Assembly (NCBI GenBank): GCA_024698125.1
Contig: JAILRQ010000024.1
Coordinates: 1 to 53,560 of the forward strand
DNA length: 53,560 nucleotides
Source of the DNA: Acholeplasmatales bacterium
GTDB lineage: Bacteria > Bacillota_I > Bacilli_A > Acholeplasmatales > Anaeroplasmataceae
Direction of reading: 5' to 3'
The first letter of the stretch is position 1, and each line of letters opens with the position of its first letter. A program made the position numbers and the translations under genes. Positions 51,772 to 53,560 of this stretch are shown one piece after another. The notes beneath the pieces are model-generated. The model saw only the letters and a list, made by a program, of their open reading frames with translations, searched no databases and had not been told where the DNA came from.

Positions 51772-52256
51772 TATAATCCAAGCTCCTTTTTAATATCATT
51801 TACACAGCATGAAAGTGTAATATTTTCTACCTCAACATCCTTGAAATAGTCATATTTATCCTTTCTTTCTAGGTAAAGCTCCTCAACTGTTTTAGTCTTA
51901 AACATAGGTCTTATATTTTCCTTATCATTTGCTATTCTATCTTTTAGAATATCAAGTGCTACATTAATATATACTACCTTGCCATTCATTAAAGCCTTAT
52001 TACTCTTATTCCTTATAATTCCTCCACCACAGGAAACTATATAACCATCCTTTGATTTGAAATCATATAAGGCTTCACTCTCAAGGGCTCTAAAGCCCTC
52101 CTCTCCTCTTTCCTCAAATATCTTGGGAATAGACATTGAGGCCTTTTCCTCAATATATTTATCAAGGTCTACATAAAGATATCCAATATCTTGACTAAGC
52201 TTTTTTCCAACAGATGATTTACCACATCCTGGCATACCTATTAAATAAATATTCAA
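51771..52256 (-). CDS. aroK: Shikimate kinase
   Basis: 161 residues. Walker A GMPGCGKSS at 7-15, shikimate-binding Asp in YVDLDKYIEEKA, Arg in RALESE, SCGGGI and the lid region RPMFKTKTVEEL. It phosphorylates shikimate. It lies 2 bases after miaA and overlaps aroQ, so mutL-miaA-aroK-aroQ reads as one run. Confidence 0.94.
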   Translation of the reverse strand: MNIYLIGMPGCGKSSVGKKLSQDIGYLYVDLDKYIEEKASMSIPKIFEERGEEGFRALESEALYDFKSKDGYIVSCGGGIIRNKSNKALMNGKVVYINVALDILKDRIANDKENIRPMFKTKTVEELYLERKDKYDYFKDVEVENITLSCCVNDIKKELGL

Positions 52257-52258
52257 AT

Positions 52259-53155
52259 CTATTCACCTCCAAGGAATTTTATAAGATCATTATAGATTGT
52301 ATCTATAGTCTCATCAATATTATTAATATTAACCTCATAGAAATGAGATGGCATTTGATTACGGAACCATGTCATTTGCCTTTTAGCTAAATGACGTGAG
52401 TTCTTCTTAATCTCATCAACTGCACTTTGAAGGCTTATATCCCCTGCAAAATATGGTAAAAGCTCCTTATAGCCAATTGCATGTGGATATATACCCTTAT
52501 CATATAAGCCCTTAACCTCATCAAGAAGTCCATCCTCTATCATCTTATCAACTCTTTGATCTATTCTTTTATATAATAAATCTCTATCTGAGACATTTAA
52601 ATAAATGATATAGGAATCAAATAAAGGTCTATTTAAGGCATTTTGATTAGAAACACTATTATTTGTGTCCTTAAATATTTCAATTGCCCTTAAAACCCTT
52701 TTTCTATTATTTGGATGAAGCTTTTCTCTATCCACAGTAGGATCTAAAGATAAAAGGTAGTTATATAATTCCTCATTAGAGTAATTCTTAAACTGCTCCT
52801 CAAAGCCTTCATCTCTTTTTTTGGCATCAAATCTATAATCATAGATAGCACTTTGAATATATAACCCTGTACCACCACAAATTATAGCCTTGTGATTTTT
52901 ATATATGACCTTTCTAGCCTCTGCCTGAAACATTGAAACATCATATTGCTCAGTTGGCTCTAGTACATCAATTAGGTGATGTATGACCCCCTGCATTTCT
53001 TCTGCTGTTGGCTTAGCACTACCAATATCTAAGCCCTTATATACTGCAACACTGTCACCAGAGATAATTTCAAGACCTAATCTCTTGGCAAGCTCAATAG
53101 ATATTTTAGTTTTACCTATCGCAGTAGGTCCAACAATCGCTATTACCTTATCCAT
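52259..53155 (-). CDS. miaA: tRNA dimethylallyltransferase
   Basis: 298 residues. It adds dimethylallyl to A37 of tRNAs reading UNN codons. P-loop GPTAIGKTKIS near 8-18, SGDSVAVYKGLDIGSAKPT (DSxQxY-type, here with Ala-Val instead of Met-Gln/Arg), GGTGLYIQSAIYDYRF and the insertion with NNRKRVLRAIE are intact. It follows mutL by 2 bases, the usual mutL-miaA order. Confidence 0.95.
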   Translation of the reverse strand: MDKVIAIVGPTAIGKTKISIELAKRLGLEIISGDSVAVYKGLDIGSAKPTAEEMQGVIHHLIDVLEPTEQYDVSMFQAEARKVIYKNHKAIICGGTGLYIQSAIYDYRFDAKKRDEGFEEQFKNYSNEELYNYLLSLDPTVDREKLHPNNRKRVLRAIEIFKDTNNSVSNQNALNRPLFDSYIIYLNVSDRDLLYKRIDQRVDKMIEDGLLDEVKGLYDKGIYPHAIGYKELLPYFAGDISLQSAVDEIKKNSRHLAKRQMTWFRNQMPSHFYEVNINNIDETIDTIYNDLIKFLGGE

Positions 53156-53157
53156 TA

Positions 53158-53560
53158 TTACATCTCACGAAGGAATAGCTTCTCAAGATAATCCTTATCA
53201 AGCCTTATAATGGTAGGTCTTCCATGTGGGCATGTATATGGGTTATTACATTTATTAAGCTGAGCTACAAGGCCCATTGCCTCTCTTTGGTCAACATTAT
53301 GGTTAGCCTTAATTGATGACTTGCAGGCAATTTGCTTACTTATTCTATCTCTTTGCTTAATAATAGATATTTCCTTATCCTCATAGAATGAGTCTATAAG
53401 ATTATGAACGAAGGTATCTATATTATCAAAATCCATCCAATATGGAACCTCTCGTACTGCATAGGCATTAGCTGATATTTGACTCATAATAATACCAAGA
53501 GATGCAAGCTTATCTAGATTCTCTTCAACAAATATCATTTCAGCAGGGCTGAACTCTAGT
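53158..53560 (-). CDS. mutL: DNA mismatch repair protein MutL, C-terminal end
   Basis: About 133 C-terminal residues; the gene continues beyond the right edge (the frame stays open to 53560 with LEFSPAEM). Conserved ACKSSIKAN and CPHGRPT are metal-binding parts of the MutL endonuclease domain, so this MutL is of the nicking type found in organisms without MutH. The dimerisation domain QREAMGLVAQL lies between. Confidence 0.92.
   Translation of the reverse strand, partial: LEFSPAEMIFVEENLDKLASLGIIMSQISANAYAVREVPYWMDFDNIDTFVHNLIDSFYEDKEISIIKQRDRISKQIACKSSIKANHNVDQREAMGLVAQLNKCNNPYTCPHGRPTIIRLDKDYLEKLFLREM

Overview
The window looks like a chromosomal segment of a low-GC Bacillota (Firmicutes). 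The DNA is visibly AT-rich, the genes use AAGGAGG-type ribosome binding sites, two T-box leaders are present, promoters of TTGACA/TATAAT type are common, and there is a CcpA-like regulator with a cre-like operator. I read it as a gut-type Bacilli/Erysipelotrichia relative, but nothing here fixes the species. I saw no rRNA, tRNA, CRISPR array, prophage or intact insertion sequence. Almost all genes lie on the minus strand; only hslO, coaD and a pyridoxamine kinase-like gene are on plus.

Region 1-4.1 kb: a cell-surface pair, made of the start of a lipoprotein (cut by the window edge) behind a 1176-residue secreted protein that joins a lipase-like hydrolase domain, BspA-type leucine-rich repeats and InlB-type repeats. 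A 26-residue hydrophobic micro-ORF follows. Region 4.2-7.1 kb: M18 aminopeptidase, acyl-ACP thioesterase and an aldo/keto reductase with its own promoter and a perfect palindrome over the -10 box. Region 7.2-15.4 kb: a full arginine operon transcribed argG-H-C-J-B-D-F. It covers every step from glutamate through the cyclic acetyl route to arginine. It has a perfect consensus promoter, a T-box leader and, further upstream, a second antiterminator/terminator-like RNA element that I cannot assign to a known family.

Region 15.5-23.8 kb: hslO, then two related FtsX-type ABC modules separated by rubrerythrin. The module at 16.4-19.4 kb has lost the 5' half of its ATPase; the module at 20.1-23.6 kb is intact. 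A fragment of a surface-protein module lies just upstream of the intact ATPase. Region 23.8-31.2 kb: enolase, a 688-residue protein of unknown function, tyrS under a Tyr T-box, a ccpA-like regulator with a cre-like site over its own promoter, and a MalY/PatB aminotransferase next to a DUF3737 protein. Region 32-35.6 kb: a heterodimeric ABC exporter. Region 35.6-40 kb: the classical rimP-nusA-ylxR-ylxQ-infB-rbfA operon, with a strong hairpin in its leader.

Region 40-43.3 kb: a third FtsX-type ABC system (permease-ATPase-permease) and a broken small gene bounded by 13-bp inverted repeats. Region 43.4-53.6 kb: coaD, a vitamin B6 kinase, an unknown membrane protein, a HAD phosphatase, uvrC, rpoZ, gmk, a CorC-type protein, efp with an unusual tip loop, aroQ, aroK, miaA and the 3' end of mutL.

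The housekeeping genes are ordinary. The most unusual content is the stacked RNA control ahead of argG, the decayed twin ABC module, the surface-protein module fragments, the 688-residue unknown and the broken gene near 43 kb. Statements on families come from reading motifs by eye; no database search was run.
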